DNA of 64,000 nucleotides from Daucus carota subsp. sativus (taxonomy: Eukaryota; Streptophyta; Magnoliopsida; Apiales; Apiaceae), in NCBI RefSeq assembly GCF_001625215.2, contig NC_030383.2, forward strand, positions 1,004,779-1,068,778, read 5' to 3'. Positions 33,721 through 45,507 of the stretch are shown piece after piece; position 1 is the stretch's first letter, and every line of letters starts with the position of its first letter. A program made the position numbers and the translations under genes. The notes below the pieces were generated by a model. It saw only the letters and a list, made by a program, of their open reading frames with translations. It was not told the origin of the DNA and did not search any database.

Positions 33721-36700
33721 GATGGGTCAGACCAAACTTAACTAGTTCTCTTTCACGAGGACAGGGGAGCAGCACAGAGAGTGATCGAGAGAGAGAAAAA
33801 ATATTGATTAAAATGTTAAGCTATGTAATGTAATGGATCCCCAAATCTCACTCTCACGGGTTTTATCACCGGTTATGACCCCGAATGCTTAAAAAGAGTT
33901 TCAAATGTTTCATACGACCGAATCTTATTTATTATAATTATAATTATAATTGATAGGAATACACGAGTCAGATATTTATATTTCTTTATCAATAATAATA
34001 AAATATAATATTTGGAAAATCCTTAAAATTGGATTCAAATCTGTAATTTTCTTCTTTCTATTTTTTTCATTTTCATGTTGTAATCTCGACAAGATTTCAG
34101 ATAAAATTATATTTGATCTAGTAAATAAAAATTTAGAACCGGAAGGTCATTTTTATTCTTACGAAGCGAGTATTTAAAAAATAATAATTCTTAGTCATTT
34201 TATTTTTTTACACGTATTTTGAGATGAAACACAATTTTTATGTTATTTTTATTATTTTTTCTGAGTAAAAATTTAACATCTATATTTTTATTAGAAAGAA
34301 AAATAATATGAAAAATAATATTATTTTATATCTCAAAAAATTTGTAAAAATCAAAACGAATTATTTTGAAATGAAAATATATTTATTTTCTAATAAATAA
34401 ATTTACATAATAATTTCAACTACATTTTTAAGTATTTAAGTTTCCGTGATAAAATAGTACAGTATGTTGGTAGAAGGAGTTTGGTCCAGCCAAAGCCCAC
34501 CACCAAAGTCCCACTAAAGCAATAAAGTCAAGTATTGTGTGCTTTAATGAGTCTATCTTTATGTCTTTCTTTTTCGCCTTTTATTTTTGATAATAATGTC
34601 AAGTCGAGTAAGGAAATTTTGATGAGAAAGTATCATTTCCAACTGGGGCATGAATTGTTAAAGTTGCACATATTTATAACAACAAAATATATAAATATGT
34701 GTTTTTATCTCTGAGTGAGGAAAAAAGGGTCGGTTCAGACTATATTCTAATTTAAATATTAATGAAGTAAATATTATAAATTATTATTTTTAATTAAATT
34801 GATAAAATTTGTTTTCTCTTGATTATGTTAGTAAATATGAGTATTCCTTGTTAACTAAAGCTATGTACTTCAAATTTTGTCCCAATTTTTTTTTCTTCAA
34901 TGACCCTGAGTGAGGATGATCGATTTTAGTTAAATGATTTATGTGTATAGAGAAGATTTTACTATTAGTAGTACGAGTGAGGTTATGATAACTTTTTTCC
35001 GAATAAAGTGACAAACGGATGACTATCTTCGTTAGGTGATTTAAGAATTTTATTAATATTAGTATGTGAAATCAATCATATATTATTAACTAAGATTTGA
35101 TAACAATGTTTAGAATATTTGATATTTTCTTTCGTTATTAGGAGTTTGGTTTAATTTGAAACAAGTGATTTATTGATTAAAATGAAAAAGAAGATTATAA
35201 GTGATAACTGAAACTTGACTTATAAATTATTAAAAGTGTTTGAATAATTTTATTTATAAGTTAATTGAGTGTTTGGTAATTTAAATTTATAAATTAAAAA
35301 AACAAGTCATTAAAATACAAATAACTTTATATATAAATAAATTTTTATTGCACATTAAAAATATAACAACCTCATGATAAAACGCAAATCATTAAAATGT
35401 TTAAAAAATTAGTATTTATGATTTTCAGTTTCTGGTTTCAAAAATCTCAAAAAACACTTTACTTTTTCAGCAAACAGTATACAAAAAGTAGAATAAAAGA
35501 AAGCTGTGTTGCTAAAGAGGCCCAATGTGTTAACTTTTGCTAAAAAGGAATGTAACGTGACAAAATGTGTTTGGTAAACATCGTGGATAATCCACCACAA
35601 CTTTTAGATAATTACAAATCTGCATCAACCAATTTGCGGGTGTCCGCCCAAGAGCATCAGATGCTCGATTACAGATTTACAATACATACACGTATTCATC
35701 TTGGTTTTATCGTAAAAAATTACAATCGAACTAATCAGATAATTCATCGATTCTGAATTTATAATTTTTTTAATAGACTCGGATATTTTTAGTTAAATCA
35801 ATATGTTACCAATAAAATAATTTTTAAGAATCAATTTTTCCGACTTAAATAAGTTTAGTAGACCTGCTTTGGACAAATAAATAAGTTTCCATCAACTTTC
35901 ATCAAACATCTCCGGAAAATCAAAATCTCTGACTATTTTTTCTGATAAATAAATTTTTATAATCAGTCTAGTAAAAAACACTTGTCTGTTTTTTTAAATA
36001 TATCGTATTAGAAGGGCTTTTGTCTCCTGTTTGTATGGTTCTGTTTTCGATTCCTCCTTAAAATTTAATTTGACTCCCAGCCTCATCCTGAATTTAATTT
36101 TTAACAACGCTAAATTAATTTTTGCCGTATAATTTACTCATGATTTGATCAAAGGCGACGTTTACTCATTAGTCGTTATAGTCGTCCACCATTTGACAAT
36201 TCTTCTCGTGGTGTTGGACGATTTTAGTCTGCCACTAACTCGAAACCTCCGGCCTAAGAAATTATTGATATTGGAAATTTAGAACCCTCAACTATTTCCA
36301 TCAATCGACTTGCTGGGGTTAAAAAATGTATTTGTTTCGTACATCGATAATAATAGCGGGTTCTCTGCATTTACATAAGTTATCTAGATTTTCTGAGTAT
36401 ACATAAATTATCTAGTTAAAATTAATTATCTATCTGTCACGTTGTTTAATAATAAATTTAGAAATGAAATTTGAAATACATTACTCTTTATATAATATTT
36501 TATAAAAATTTTGTTTGAAGAACTGTTTGATTAATTTTGGAGGCTTCCGTGGTTGTTTCATCATGTGTTTGTTTGTTTATTTATGAAAAATATAATTTTA
36601 AGAAAAATGATTTTTAATATTTGAAGATAAGTCACAAAGCGTAACAGATGTTGATTATACTAATTTAATATCATGAAATTTCTTCATAGATGACAACGGA

Positions 36701-36850
36701 TTAAAATAAATCAAGATAGTTAACGCCACATCCAGTTCAATTGTTTTCCCGATTTTTCATTTTTAGGAATAGAAAACCAAAAAACTTGAGATTTCGTGAA
36801 AATTGAAAATGACAAAATGACAGGGCTGATAAAAAATATATTCCAAGACT
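33721..36850. other. intergenic DNA, no recognised gene
   Basis: About 3.1 kb of AT-rich DNA between divergent genes (SEC14-like to the left, APO4-like to the right). There is a TAATTA microsatellite-like stretch near 33933-33955 and possible decayed hAT-like MITE sequence at 35150-35530 (TGTTTGGTAA words). I see no coding exon or RNA gene. Confidence 0.4.
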
Positions 36851-36965
36851 CCATCTAAAATCGTAGCCAAGGCCCAGCATAAGCCCGTTCACTTAAAGCC
36901 CAATGAAAGCCCAGATCGCAAACATATACGCACACATTTCCTATCATTTCTTACTGACCCGTTTG

Positions 36966-38807
36966 ATGAGCCAGATGAGTTCAATTTCGAGAACCCACCG
37001 GAAAATATGGCTTTTTTGGACGACGCCGGCGATAAGAGACGGTGGGTTGGTGAGAATGTACAGTGGTCATCCAAGAAAAAAAGCGGATTTGAAGAAGTTA
37101 AGACCAATGATTGTAGAAAGAATTAAAAATAGAGCTAAAGATTATCCAATTAAAGCAATGATTCCTGTTGCTGAAGATGTGCTTAAAGCTAGAGTTCTTC
37201 TCATTCAAGGGGTCTCTACGCTTCTGAATTTTGTTCCTGTCTGGACTTGCAAGTAATCTCTCTCTCTCTCTCTCTCCCTCTCTCCCTCTCCCCTCCCCCC
37301 CTCTCTCCCCTGTCTCTCTCTCTTCCCCCTTCCCTCTCTCTGTGTTGTATATTCAAGCTATGGGTTTGATTATGAACTAATACTCTGTTATGGGTTTTGA
37401 TTATAAAGAGATAATCTTTGTTTAGACTGGAAAGTTAGCTTCATTTATGCTTTTATGATGTGTGAAATGAGCCTTAGGTTGATAGTATTGTTCATGTAAG
37501 ACCTATAATTTTAGGAACATAGTCCAATATGTAATGGAGCATCAAGAGACGTTCGAATTTGATCTGTTCTTGCAGTGCTTAGTAGTTTTTTTTATATTGT
37601 GTGAAATGCGCCTAAAGCTTAGTTGAGTACTTCATATATGAAAGCAGATTGTTGTATTTTTTCAGAAATTAAAATTTTGAGTTAGTATCATAGGAAAGTA
37701 TAAGTATTATTTTACCCAATTCAAATAGTGCATAATACTTTAACAAGAACAAAAGCAGAAGAAGCTGTAAGAGTGAAAAAATGTCGGAAGAGTGAAAATA
37801 ATGTGGGAGTGCATATTTGTTCTATGATGAGATTTGCGAAAACAACGAGCAGGGATGAGAATAATTCGTATACATATTTTTTATGAGTAGTAGGTTCGAG
37901 CTCTAGTTCACATGGGTAGGAATGGAATGGAGGAGAGGTAGAAAATTTAAACTTTATATATCTAAATTAATCAAACTTCATTCTGTAAGCGTAAGTGAAT
38001 CTTTATCAAAATATTTTTGTAGTTGGATCAGTATTGTCTGAGTTTTTATTTCTTGGCAGGTTCTGTCCAGAAGTATATATCGGCGAGGAAGGACATTTAA
38101 TAAAGACTTGTGGTGGTTATAGACACCGTGCCAAGAATCAACATCATGAGTGGGTTAAAGGGAGCTTGAATGATATTATTGTTCCTGTGAAAACATTTCA
38201 TCTTAAGAACATGTTCCAAAATGTAATTGAGCATCAAGAGAGGTTCGATTTTGACCGTGTTTCTGCAGTAGTTGAATTGTGCTTACAGGCAGGTGCTTTT
38301 CTGTATGATGAAAGGTTATATTCAAGGCACTTGAATTTTGATACAGATGTGAATTCGTTTGTTGGAGATGCATACATGTGTGAAGAGGATCAGAGGTTTG
38401 TAGCAAGAGGAACATTGAGTGCTTGGGAGACTGTCAAGTCTGGAGTCCAGAAGTTGTTATTGGCTTATCCTACAAAGGTCTGTGAACATTGTTCAGAAGT
38501 TCATGTGGGGCCATCTGGTCACAGAGCACGACTTTGTGGTGTGTTTAAATACCAGAGATGGCGGGGGACTCATTTCTGGAAAAAAGCAGAAGTAGATGAT
38601 TTGGTGCCTCCAAATATCGTGTGGTTTCGTAGACCTCAAGATCCACCTCTCCTCCTTAACACATGTCGAGAGTTTTATGGGCATGCCCCAGCTGTAGTGG
38701 ATCTATGCGTAAAAGCTGGTGCTATTCCACCATCAAAATACTTGTGTATGATGAAAATGCAAGGGCTAGCAGCACCATTATCAGCACCTGCTGTTGTGGT
38801 GGATTAA
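36966..38807 (+). CDS. APO4: APO4-like organelle RNA-splicing factor
   Basis: Two exons, 36966-37252 and 38060-38807, encode 344 residues. An in-frame ATG at 36903 could add 21 more; I prefer 36966 because the resulting length is close to known APO4 and begins a Ser/Arg-rich presequence. The body has RKKADLKKLRPMIVERI, KARVLLIQGVSTLL and two APO domains. Each domain has the same C-x2-C-x9-H-x4-C pattern: C95, C98, H108, C113 and C237, C240, H250, C255. Other anchors are HEWVKGSLND and VPPNIVWFRRPQDPPLLL. APO proteins bind group II introns and help splice them; APO4 is mitochondrial. All eight ligand residues are present. A decayed copy of part of exon 2 lies in the intron. Confidence 0.93.
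37257..37345 (+). repeat. (CT)n tract at the start of the APO4-like intron
   Basis: A CT/CCCT pyrimidine run of about 90 bp starts four bases inside the intron, directly after GTAAT. Confidence 0.95.
37478..37577 (+). repeat. decayed copy of APO4 exon 2 inside the intron
   Basis: Intron bases 37516-37576 align with exon bases 38208-38269 at roughly 80% by eye. Shared blocks are GAGCATCAAGAGA, GTTCGA, TTTGA and TTGCAGT/CTGCAGT. The match extends weakly to 37478 (ATAGTATTGTTCATGT against ATATTATTGTTCCTGT). No reading frame survives, so it is a relic of a local duplication, not an alternative exon. Confidence 0.7.
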
Positions 38808-39369
38808 GGCTTATTTGTATTTGATTATGCTGGGTTGGGTCCAAAGCTCATGATTATAGTGTTCCAGGATTGCAAGTCTTAGAGCGTTTCCTCAAGTATG
38901 ATATGCCTAACCAGCTGGTTCCTATGTTACTCCGGCCCGGCACTTCCGGCTATTGTACCCGTGTTGACACGACATGGCATGGGACACATACGAGGAATAC
39001 GTACCGATCTGTCATGTGAAATCCTGACCTGTCGTCGTCGTCACCGGAAAAATTACAGATGCTGCACAATATTCTGTTGCTCGAAAACTCAGTCCAGGGT
39101 TGAGCCAATCACTGGTGGTTCAGATGAGATACCGAATGATTCTATCGATGTGCTTAAGTTAAGGGACAAATAAACAGCCGGTTGAAAAGAAAGAGAAGGG
39201 GTAATAATAGGGAAGAAGACGATGATGGGCTGTATTACGTTTACATGGTGTATTTCAGTTACCCAAAAAAATTGTTTTTTTTTATATACTGAGCTGTTTG
39301 AAATGTAAAACAATTTTTTTACAAAAAAACAGCCATTAAACCATGTGGATGTTACAAATTGCTTCAAAA
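38808..39369 (+). other. 3' flank of the APO4-like gene
   Basis: Non-coding sequence follows the TAA. The frame at 38898-39173 has no recognisable content. The region likely contains the 3' UTR. Confidence 0.4.
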
Positions 39370-40310
39370 TAGACGTCCATGGAGTGCGAAGAAAATCTTG
39401 CAGGCCAGATATAACTGCATATATAAAGCTGTGCAGTTTATAAATTACAGGGTGAGTGTTAGAGACAACACCTCCTTGGTGATCCCTGGATAAAAAACCT
39501 CTGGTTTGGAAGCTTGGCCAGAGGATTATTTCCCTTTTTGATTCTACGGCTGAGGCAAAGGTAACTCAATCCTGGTTAATGGTTCTTGGTCTATTGCTCC
39601 GTCAAACCATGTCGAAGTTATTGAATTAAGGCATCTGCTCAGCCAGGTTCGTATTCAAACTCATGATGAGGTCTGCTGAAATGACCTCTTGGGAAAGAAA
39701 ATCTCAATCTTAGTCATGTGTGACACCATCGGTAGTAGAAGTCAAGATTCTCCACAGTATTGTGTTCTCTGGCACCAGACATTCTCAAAATCTTTTTTAT
39801 TTTGTGGTTGGCGCTGAAGGAGAGACATCTCACCCAAGACAGAATGCTTAAATTCGGTATGAATGTTCAGCCGATTTGCGTATTTTGTAATGTCCAAATG
39901 AGATCGCGAGGTCTCTTTCAGGACTGCACTGTCATTGAGGATATTAATGTAGCTATTCTCATCCCCATTAATAAACACTGGAGTGAATGGACCAAGAGCT
40001 CGACCAATTTCAGGCTACATATCAATTTTCTGTTCAATGCTGCGGCTGTCTACTATACGTGGAAGAAGAGAAACAACCGAGTGCCCAGCTCTGCCTCTTT
40101 TCTTCAAGCTTCTCAAGTCCTTGCAATTATCAGAGGATTGGTTCAAGTAGAAGTCTTCACAAGCAAAAGGTTCAAGAAAATGGCCAGAACAGACCTCTCT
40201 CTGCCATACATTTCAATCCAGAAGTCAAGTGGTTGTAGGCTTGAGCTAGTGGAAGTGGAGTATAGCCAGTTTGATGTCTTGTTCTTTTTAAGTTAAATTT
40301 TTTCGCTTAG
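39370..40310 (+). pseudogene. LINE reverse-transcriptase 3' fragment (zf-RVT region)
   Basis: Decayed coding sequence in several frames. Early words translate as KKILQARYNC and GDPWIKNLWFG, the linker after plant LINE reverse transcriptase. The frame 39760-40296 reads FFILWLALKERHLTQDRML and then CVFCNVQMRSRGLFQDC, the zinc-binding zf-RVT domain (CxxC ... HlF/LF.C), followed by WKKRNNRVPSS. The usual His before the last Cys is changed (GLFQDC). Stops and frameshifts upstream of 39760 leave no full ORF2. It is a 5'-truncated, inactive LINE. Confidence 0.75.
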
Positions 40311-40737
40311 CAAAAAAATATTTCCTGCCCACTTGGTGCTCCATACAAGTCTAATTTATATTTGTAATGCCAAGAAACTTATGAAATTTCATTACTTGCT
40401 GCTTGATATTGATGTTTGACCACTTCTTTTTATTCTTTTTCATAGTGCTAGATGTAGCTTTCTTATTAGAAAGTCTCAAAACATCAGCTTCCTTAGCTTG
40501 CTATTGCTGAAAACTTGAAAATGATGATCCTTTTTCTTTTGCTGCGAGCCATTGCCATCCAGCTCCAAGGACATTCCTGGTGATTAATGAAAGTGGAAAT
40601 GTGAAGATAGAAGGGTAATTTATAAAATTCTCTTGCCACTTAAGAACACTTTAAAGAGCAAAGCAAATGCGATAAAACTATCAAAGCAAATAGGTATTAA
40701 CCGGAAAAATTAAATCAGAAGTGGTGGATTTGAACCA

Positions 40738-40835
40738 CAGAAACTGAAACGGAACCCAGGTGGACTTGAACCACCAACCTCTCGACCATCAAAATGGTTG
40801 AGCGCTCTTCCCCTTTAGAGCTTATGGGTTCATCA
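40738..40835 (-). tRNA. tRNA-like sequence, probably a pseudogene
   Basis: On the minus strand a 7-bp acceptor-like stem GAACCCA/TGGGTTC encloses a D-arm-like GCTC...GAGC, a hairpin in the anticodon position and a perfect T arm GGTGG-TTCAAGT-CCACC. The middle hairpin (CTCAACC ... GGTCGAG) has a mismatch and an 8-base loop, so no anticodon can be called. I could not match it to a known tRNA. It may be a decayed tRNA gene or a tRNA-derived repeat. A shorter related unit follows at 40872-40935. Confidence 0.4.
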
Positions 40836-40871
40836 AAACAAACCTATTTCGGTTATGAAAAATATCAATTG

Positions 40872-40935
40872 AAGGTGGATCCAACCTCTCGACCACAACA
40901 ATGATCGAGCGCTCTTCCCCTTGGAAGCTTATGAA
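40872..40935 (-). repeat. second, shortened tRNA-like unit
   Basis: The unit repeats the neighbouring tRNA-like sequence: GAAGAGCGCTC, a hairpin CTCGATCATTGTTGTGGTCGAG quoted here as arms CTCGATCA and TGGTCGAG, and AGAGGTTGG. The T arm is truncated (GGATCCACC) and the acceptor stem is lost. Confidence 0.45.
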
Positions 40936-41339
40936 TTTTGATTCAATTACGAAAAATATTAATTTAACTACAACAATTTAACATTTGTATTATCTTTTAA
41001 GAGCAACAAATTCATGGAAAACTTGCCTCTTCATTGCACAACTCAGAATAAACTAAGAAACTATTAACTGATATAATTGCTTAATCTTCAAAAATAGACC
41101 TTACACACTAATGTGATACCAATATTTAAAAAGAAGAAGAAGAAGCATAGACATCAGATTTTGGTGTCAAAAGGAATGGAAAGCAGCGATAGCTGGGTCT
41201 TTTAAATCTATATTTCTTGATAAATTAAAGATATCTGGAATAACAATCTGTAAATATATTCTGCAGTATGAATATCAGTTGCAAACCAGTTCTCTAAACC
41301 CGGTTGTTTCTCGATAATCCACACACTTGATTACTGTGA

Positions 41340-41690
41340 GCATCTCTACGAGCCTCTCTGTATGGGCTCTTAACTTGAAATTTAAAGAGGACGTGAAAAA
41401 AAGTTAGCTCCAAAAAATTCCTAGTGACTCTTTAAATAACCAGGAGCCTATTCTCTCACCTCTCTTATGATGAAAAGCTCTTGAACACTCTTATTTTCTT
41501 TCTCTCACTACTTTATTTTTGTACTCTTATGAATGCATGCTATGTTTAATAAAAAAAATGAATAAGTAATGAATATGAAAAGTATTTTTGAAATTGAGTA
41601 CACGTTAAACTACTAAAAACCAATATTTTATAATATATTCAAGAGTGAGCTAAGAGTCTATTGAAGATGCTCACTAATATAATAACTTGT
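41340..41690. mobile_element. Tourist-like MITE, worn
   Basis: Ends read GTGAGCATCTCTA and TTGAAGATGCTCAC, an imperfect inverted repeat about 340 bp apart, like the GAGCATCTCC Tourist termini at 20939. The interior repeats AGAGTCTATT/GAGCCTCTCT-type words. The target duplication is unclear. Confidence 0.6.
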
Positions 41691-43060
41691 ACAGAACTTG
41701 GAAGAAAATTAGTTTACTATGATTTTGAAAAGTAGATTGTGAGATTATGGACTGAGTTGACAGTTAAAGGAAAGTACCTGAAACAAATAACAGCAATCTC
41801 TAATATGTAACCAAGTATAACCAAAACATTAACTTACCCAACAACCTTGGCTCCAGCAGAAATCATCAAAAGCACTACACTGAAATCAGCCTCAGAAAGA
41901 GTTGCGAAATGGATTTATGACAATAAAGTTTTGACAGTAAATGGAGCACAAACTAGCCAAAGCTGTAACTTAAACCAGTTTCGTACTAAATACCATGAAC
42001 ATTAACAAACATTAACTAGTAACTCAACAATAAAGGGTCAATGAAATACTGGCGCCATTACACCTTCGCTTATACACAGCAGTTGAAGGAATGATACAAT
42101 TACTAAAAACCTTTGCTAAATATCCAAGTGCAAACGCACCTTTAAAAATATATGGGGAAATGTTCATCGCTTTTAAAAAATATAACAGGTCCTTAATAGC
42201 CACCTGCTGCACAATTCTACAGATGTAATCTATCATAACACCTGGTTTCCTATACACCAGTTGTATTAAACACGTTGAAGGTAGAACGGACTGACTTGCT
42301 TACAAATCAATCTTCTTCCGTTGCAAGGTTGGCCAAGAGCTCGCTTTGTTAAGAATCCTTCAGCAGCTACAAATCTAAGCCTTGCCACTCCCAATGACCA
42401 GTTTAACATCATAATATGAATTTAGCAAGGACAAGTTCAACATCTTCCTTACAGTTTATACTTTCTCATCAAATTACTATTAACAAAATTAAATGCAACA
42501 CCGGTAAAGAAAGCTAGAATGGAACACAATAATATTTGTGAACTACGATAAATGCAAGGTGGAAAAACTCTTCTAATTAATAATAAATTTAATGAAGACA
42601 ACTGCAACAAATTATTTTGCTAATTAAGATTACATAACAATGCTACCATAAGCTTAAAGTGGCTGTTGAAAACAAAAATTACAAAGAATTATTCGAGCAG
42701 AAGTATATACTTAAGAGTATAGTTTGGTGATTAAAGATGCTGGTACCTTTGCTGAAGAGTCATGTGGTTGTATTCCATGAATATATTTGCTCAATCTTGT
42801 TAATCTGTCTAGAACATGGTGAATATGTTCTCATTCATGTTAATATGACAGGTACAATGTTCTGATCTGAATAGATTTTGTCCTCCTCCCATTGCGTTGT
42901 CAACCAAATTTTACCAACCATGATTTGATTTGAATGGATCCAGCCAATGTGTTCACAATCGAGTTTTATCGCCATGTCAGAATTTGATTCGAACAGATTT
43001 AGCTATTACAGAGTTCTAAATCCATCGAAGATCAATCATCGACTCAAATGCATGTAACTG
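41691..43060. other. intergenic DNA, no recognised coding exon
   Basis: No recognisable protein content on either strand. It could hold the downstream part of the minus-strand transcript that seems to start near 44100. Confidence 0.35.
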
Positions 43061-43141
43061 TGAAGGTGCAAGTTATCATAGGTGTAAGTGTAAGATCGTG
43101 GTGCAAGTTATGGTATGTGTAAGTGTAAGATCGTGATGCAA
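43061..43141. repeat. tandem repeat of about 40 bp, two copies
   Basis: Two copies share GGTGCAAGTTAT and GTGTAAGTGTAAGATCGTG and differ mainly in the middle. It is short and non-coding. Confidence 0.7.
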
Positions 43142-43842
43142 GAAAATAAAAAAGGCGAGACGAGACACACACCAATGAAGGGAGAGCCGGGCAAACCACC
43201 CCGTACCATCTCCCCTCAACAACACAAAAAGAGAACTTTTATTAGGTTAGGGTTTGACCTGCCATTCAAGCGCACCCGATATGGCAAAGGCCGTCTAGCT
43301 AGACACGACACAACACAATCATCACGACATTCTTCTCATAATTTACTCCCTCATTCTTCTCATAATTCACTCCCTCTCCGCCTCTCTTTTTTTCCCCTCT
43401 ACAACACATTAGCCTTTCCACAACCAACTATAACAATAATAATAATACAATCATACATATATAATTGTATACCGATTGTATATCATCTCCGACAATCAAA
43501 ACTGCTCGTTGATCACTTCTTTGTTCAAGAAAGCTTAACCATATCAACAAGCCGGAGGATCTGCAATTGTAAAATTCAATCAATTAGTTATATTCTTGAT
43601 TTTATAATTGAACAACAACACGTAAATATAATACAAATGAATCTAACAAGGCGAAAAAAATCAAAGAAAGTACCTTTTGATTCCATCGAACACGAATACA
43701 CGATTGCTGGAATCCGATTAATCTGATAGCACGGATCAAAATTCCTCTCTGCACATAACAAACAAACACATATACACAAAAAGAGATACATATATAGCAA
43801 ATCAATCAACCGATTAATCTAATATCGCAGACCTTAACAGAG

Positions 43843-43957
43843 AGAGAGAGGGTGGGGAGAGAAGAAGGGAAAGGGAGCGGGGAGAGAGAGAATGGAGAGA
43901 GAAAGAGAGAGAGAGGGAGAGAGGGAGAGAGAGAGGGGGAGAGAGAGAGAGAGAGTA
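43843..43957. repeat. (GA)n microsatellite
   Basis: A long GA/GGGA purine tract within the first intron of the candidate minus-strand transcript; on that strand it is a CT tract next to the donor. Confidence 0.95.
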
Positions 43958-44101
43958 CCTCTCCTCTGCTGTTGTGCAGATCCAAAGATCAAAATTCATC
44001 CGAACTCCATAAAATCAAGAATTGAAAGCGAAGAAGAGGAAGACATACAAATCCAATTCATGGCGATTGTATACATACAGAGAGAGGGAGAGAGAGACGT
44101 G

Positions 44102-44109
44102 TATATATA
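44102..44109 (-). promoter_or_regulatory. TATA box of the candidate minus-strand transcript
   Basis: CTATATATAC on the minus strand, about 100 bp upstream of the ATG at 43999. Confidence 0.5.
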
Positions 44110-44110
44110 G

Positions 44111-44542
44111 GCGCGGATAATGAAGGAAAGGAGGTTAAAATGGAGAAGAAATAGGAGTTCGAGATGGAGAATATTTTGCGGGAATGAAACTGATCCAACG
44201 GCTGAGAATGATGTAGTTGGTTAGGGGATGCTATGGACGGTTGAGATTGGCGTTGGATACGTCGCACAGTTTTGGACTTTTACGTTTTTAACGAACATTC
44301 TAGATTTCAGTTCGCGCGTGGAAAGCTGTTAGGCGGCAATTTTATTGCTGGAGTGTTAATGGGATTTTGTAAAAAAATATAAAACGGAATATAGGTTTCA
44401 AAATAAATATAAAACGGAATATAGTTTATTAACATTTATATATTATGCAAAGAAATTATTTCTTTATAATTATTATATTAATATGTCTCAAAACGGGCGA
44501 GAATTTCAAAGAAAAGGGATTAGGTATAGGAGCTCGGAGTAT
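44111..44542. other. intergenic DNA, presumed promoter of the minus-strand transcript
   Basis: The first 200 bases are less AT-rich than the surroundings, as expected for a promoter. No gene is recognisable. Confidence 0.35.
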
Positions 44543-44785
44543 AGACCGTTTGAATGAGCTTAAAATAAGTGCTTCCGGCTTAAAATAAAAAAGTGGAGTA
44601 GAAGTTAGAAGCAAGTTAAGACTTATAAGTGATTAAAGTGTTTGGGAAATAAGCAGAAACCTTGAAACAAAAACTAGCATTCCTATCTTTTTACAAGTGC
44701 TTGTTGATTTTTTACACAAACGGTACAAATAAGTGCTTCTAACTTATAAATCAGAAGCCTGCTTTTAAGCCGGAAACAAACACCC
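44543..44785. mobile_element. hAT-like MITE, copy 2, inverted
   Basis: This is the reverse-oriented relative of the 4996-5235 element, with matching phrases GCTTAAAATAAGTGCTT, ACTTATAAGTGATTAAAGTG, AACTAGCATTCCTA and AAATAAGTGCTTCTAACTTA. The ends GACCGTTTGA and AAACAAACACCC form a weak inverted repeat. Confidence 0.65.
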
Positions 44786-45295
44786 ATACGATACCTGATC
44801 CCTACGGGGCCATATGATAATCCTAGATCGACAAGGCCATAACGTTTGGTAACCCATAACTCTCAGTGTCATTCACATATATGCCGCCACAACTTTACCT
44901 TTGTGGACTTGTGGCATCCTATAGGCTACATGTCTTTGCTTAAACTTTGGTGAATCCTTCCATATGTAAATGATTCATTGTCTGACATTACACCTATAAA
45001 GGATAAAATGTTCTTGCAAAGAGAATATGTTTTGGTAATATTTTAAAGTAAAGAATTTATACTGCTCTTAGTGATAGATCGATATCGAATAATCGAATAC
45101 AGTGTTACCAAGCAATGTCTTTGTCAAGTTTCACGCTCGATTTCTTCTCAAATTTCTTTGTTTGTATTCGAGTTTATAACTATAAAATTGAGACACCAAT
45201 TATCTCTAAAAAATGATGTTAGAATTCGAGTTAATCATTACATGGTATTTTTATTACTATTCGAGATCAAAAGTTCGAATATTTTCAAAAATATC
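44786..45295. other. intergenic DNA, no recognised gene
   Basis: AT-rich DNA between a MITE and a tandem duplication. The only longer frame (45071-45307) has no recognisable content. Confidence 0.4.
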
Positions 45296-45507
45296 GTGGG
45301 CGCGTGAGTATGTTTAATTATAAAAGATAATAGAATGATGCAAAACGATGTCTGAATTTTATCCGTTTTTGCACTCTAATAGGATTTCAATTCACAAATA
45401 GGTGGGCGCGTGAGTATGTTTAATTATAAAAGATAATAGAGTGATGCAAAACGATGTCTGAATTTTATCCGTTTTTGCACTCTAATAGGATTTCATTTCA
45501 CAAATAG
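45296..45507. repeat. 106-bp tandem duplication, nearly identical copies
   Basis: Two head-to-tail copies begin GTGGGCGCGTGAGTATG at 45296 and 45402 and differ at only two or three positions, indicating a recent event. Neither is coding. Confidence 0.95.

Larger units (their letters stand above)
43525..44110 (-). ncRNA. probable spliced transcript, non-coding or micropeptide
   Basis: A TATA box (TATATATA, 44102-44109) is followed on the minus strand by a GA/CT-rich leader and three candidate exons: about 44070-43959 (donor AG|GTACTC), 43746-43674 (acceptor GCAGAG, donor AAG|GTACTT) and from 43560 (acceptor TTGCAG). Read together, a frame from the ATG at 43999 crosses both junctions and stops at 43525, giving roughly 50 residues that I do not recognise. 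An upstream 22-codon frame also lies in exon 1. The peptide frame depends on choosing GAG over the adjacent CAG acceptor. It could equally be the leader of a gene further left, or a long non-coding RNA. Confidence 0.35.

Noticed and set aside
43115-43726. 203-codon open frame on the plus strand
   Set aside because: Low-complexity His/Ser/Ile-rich translation, crosses the predicted minus-strand exons, and resembles no protein.
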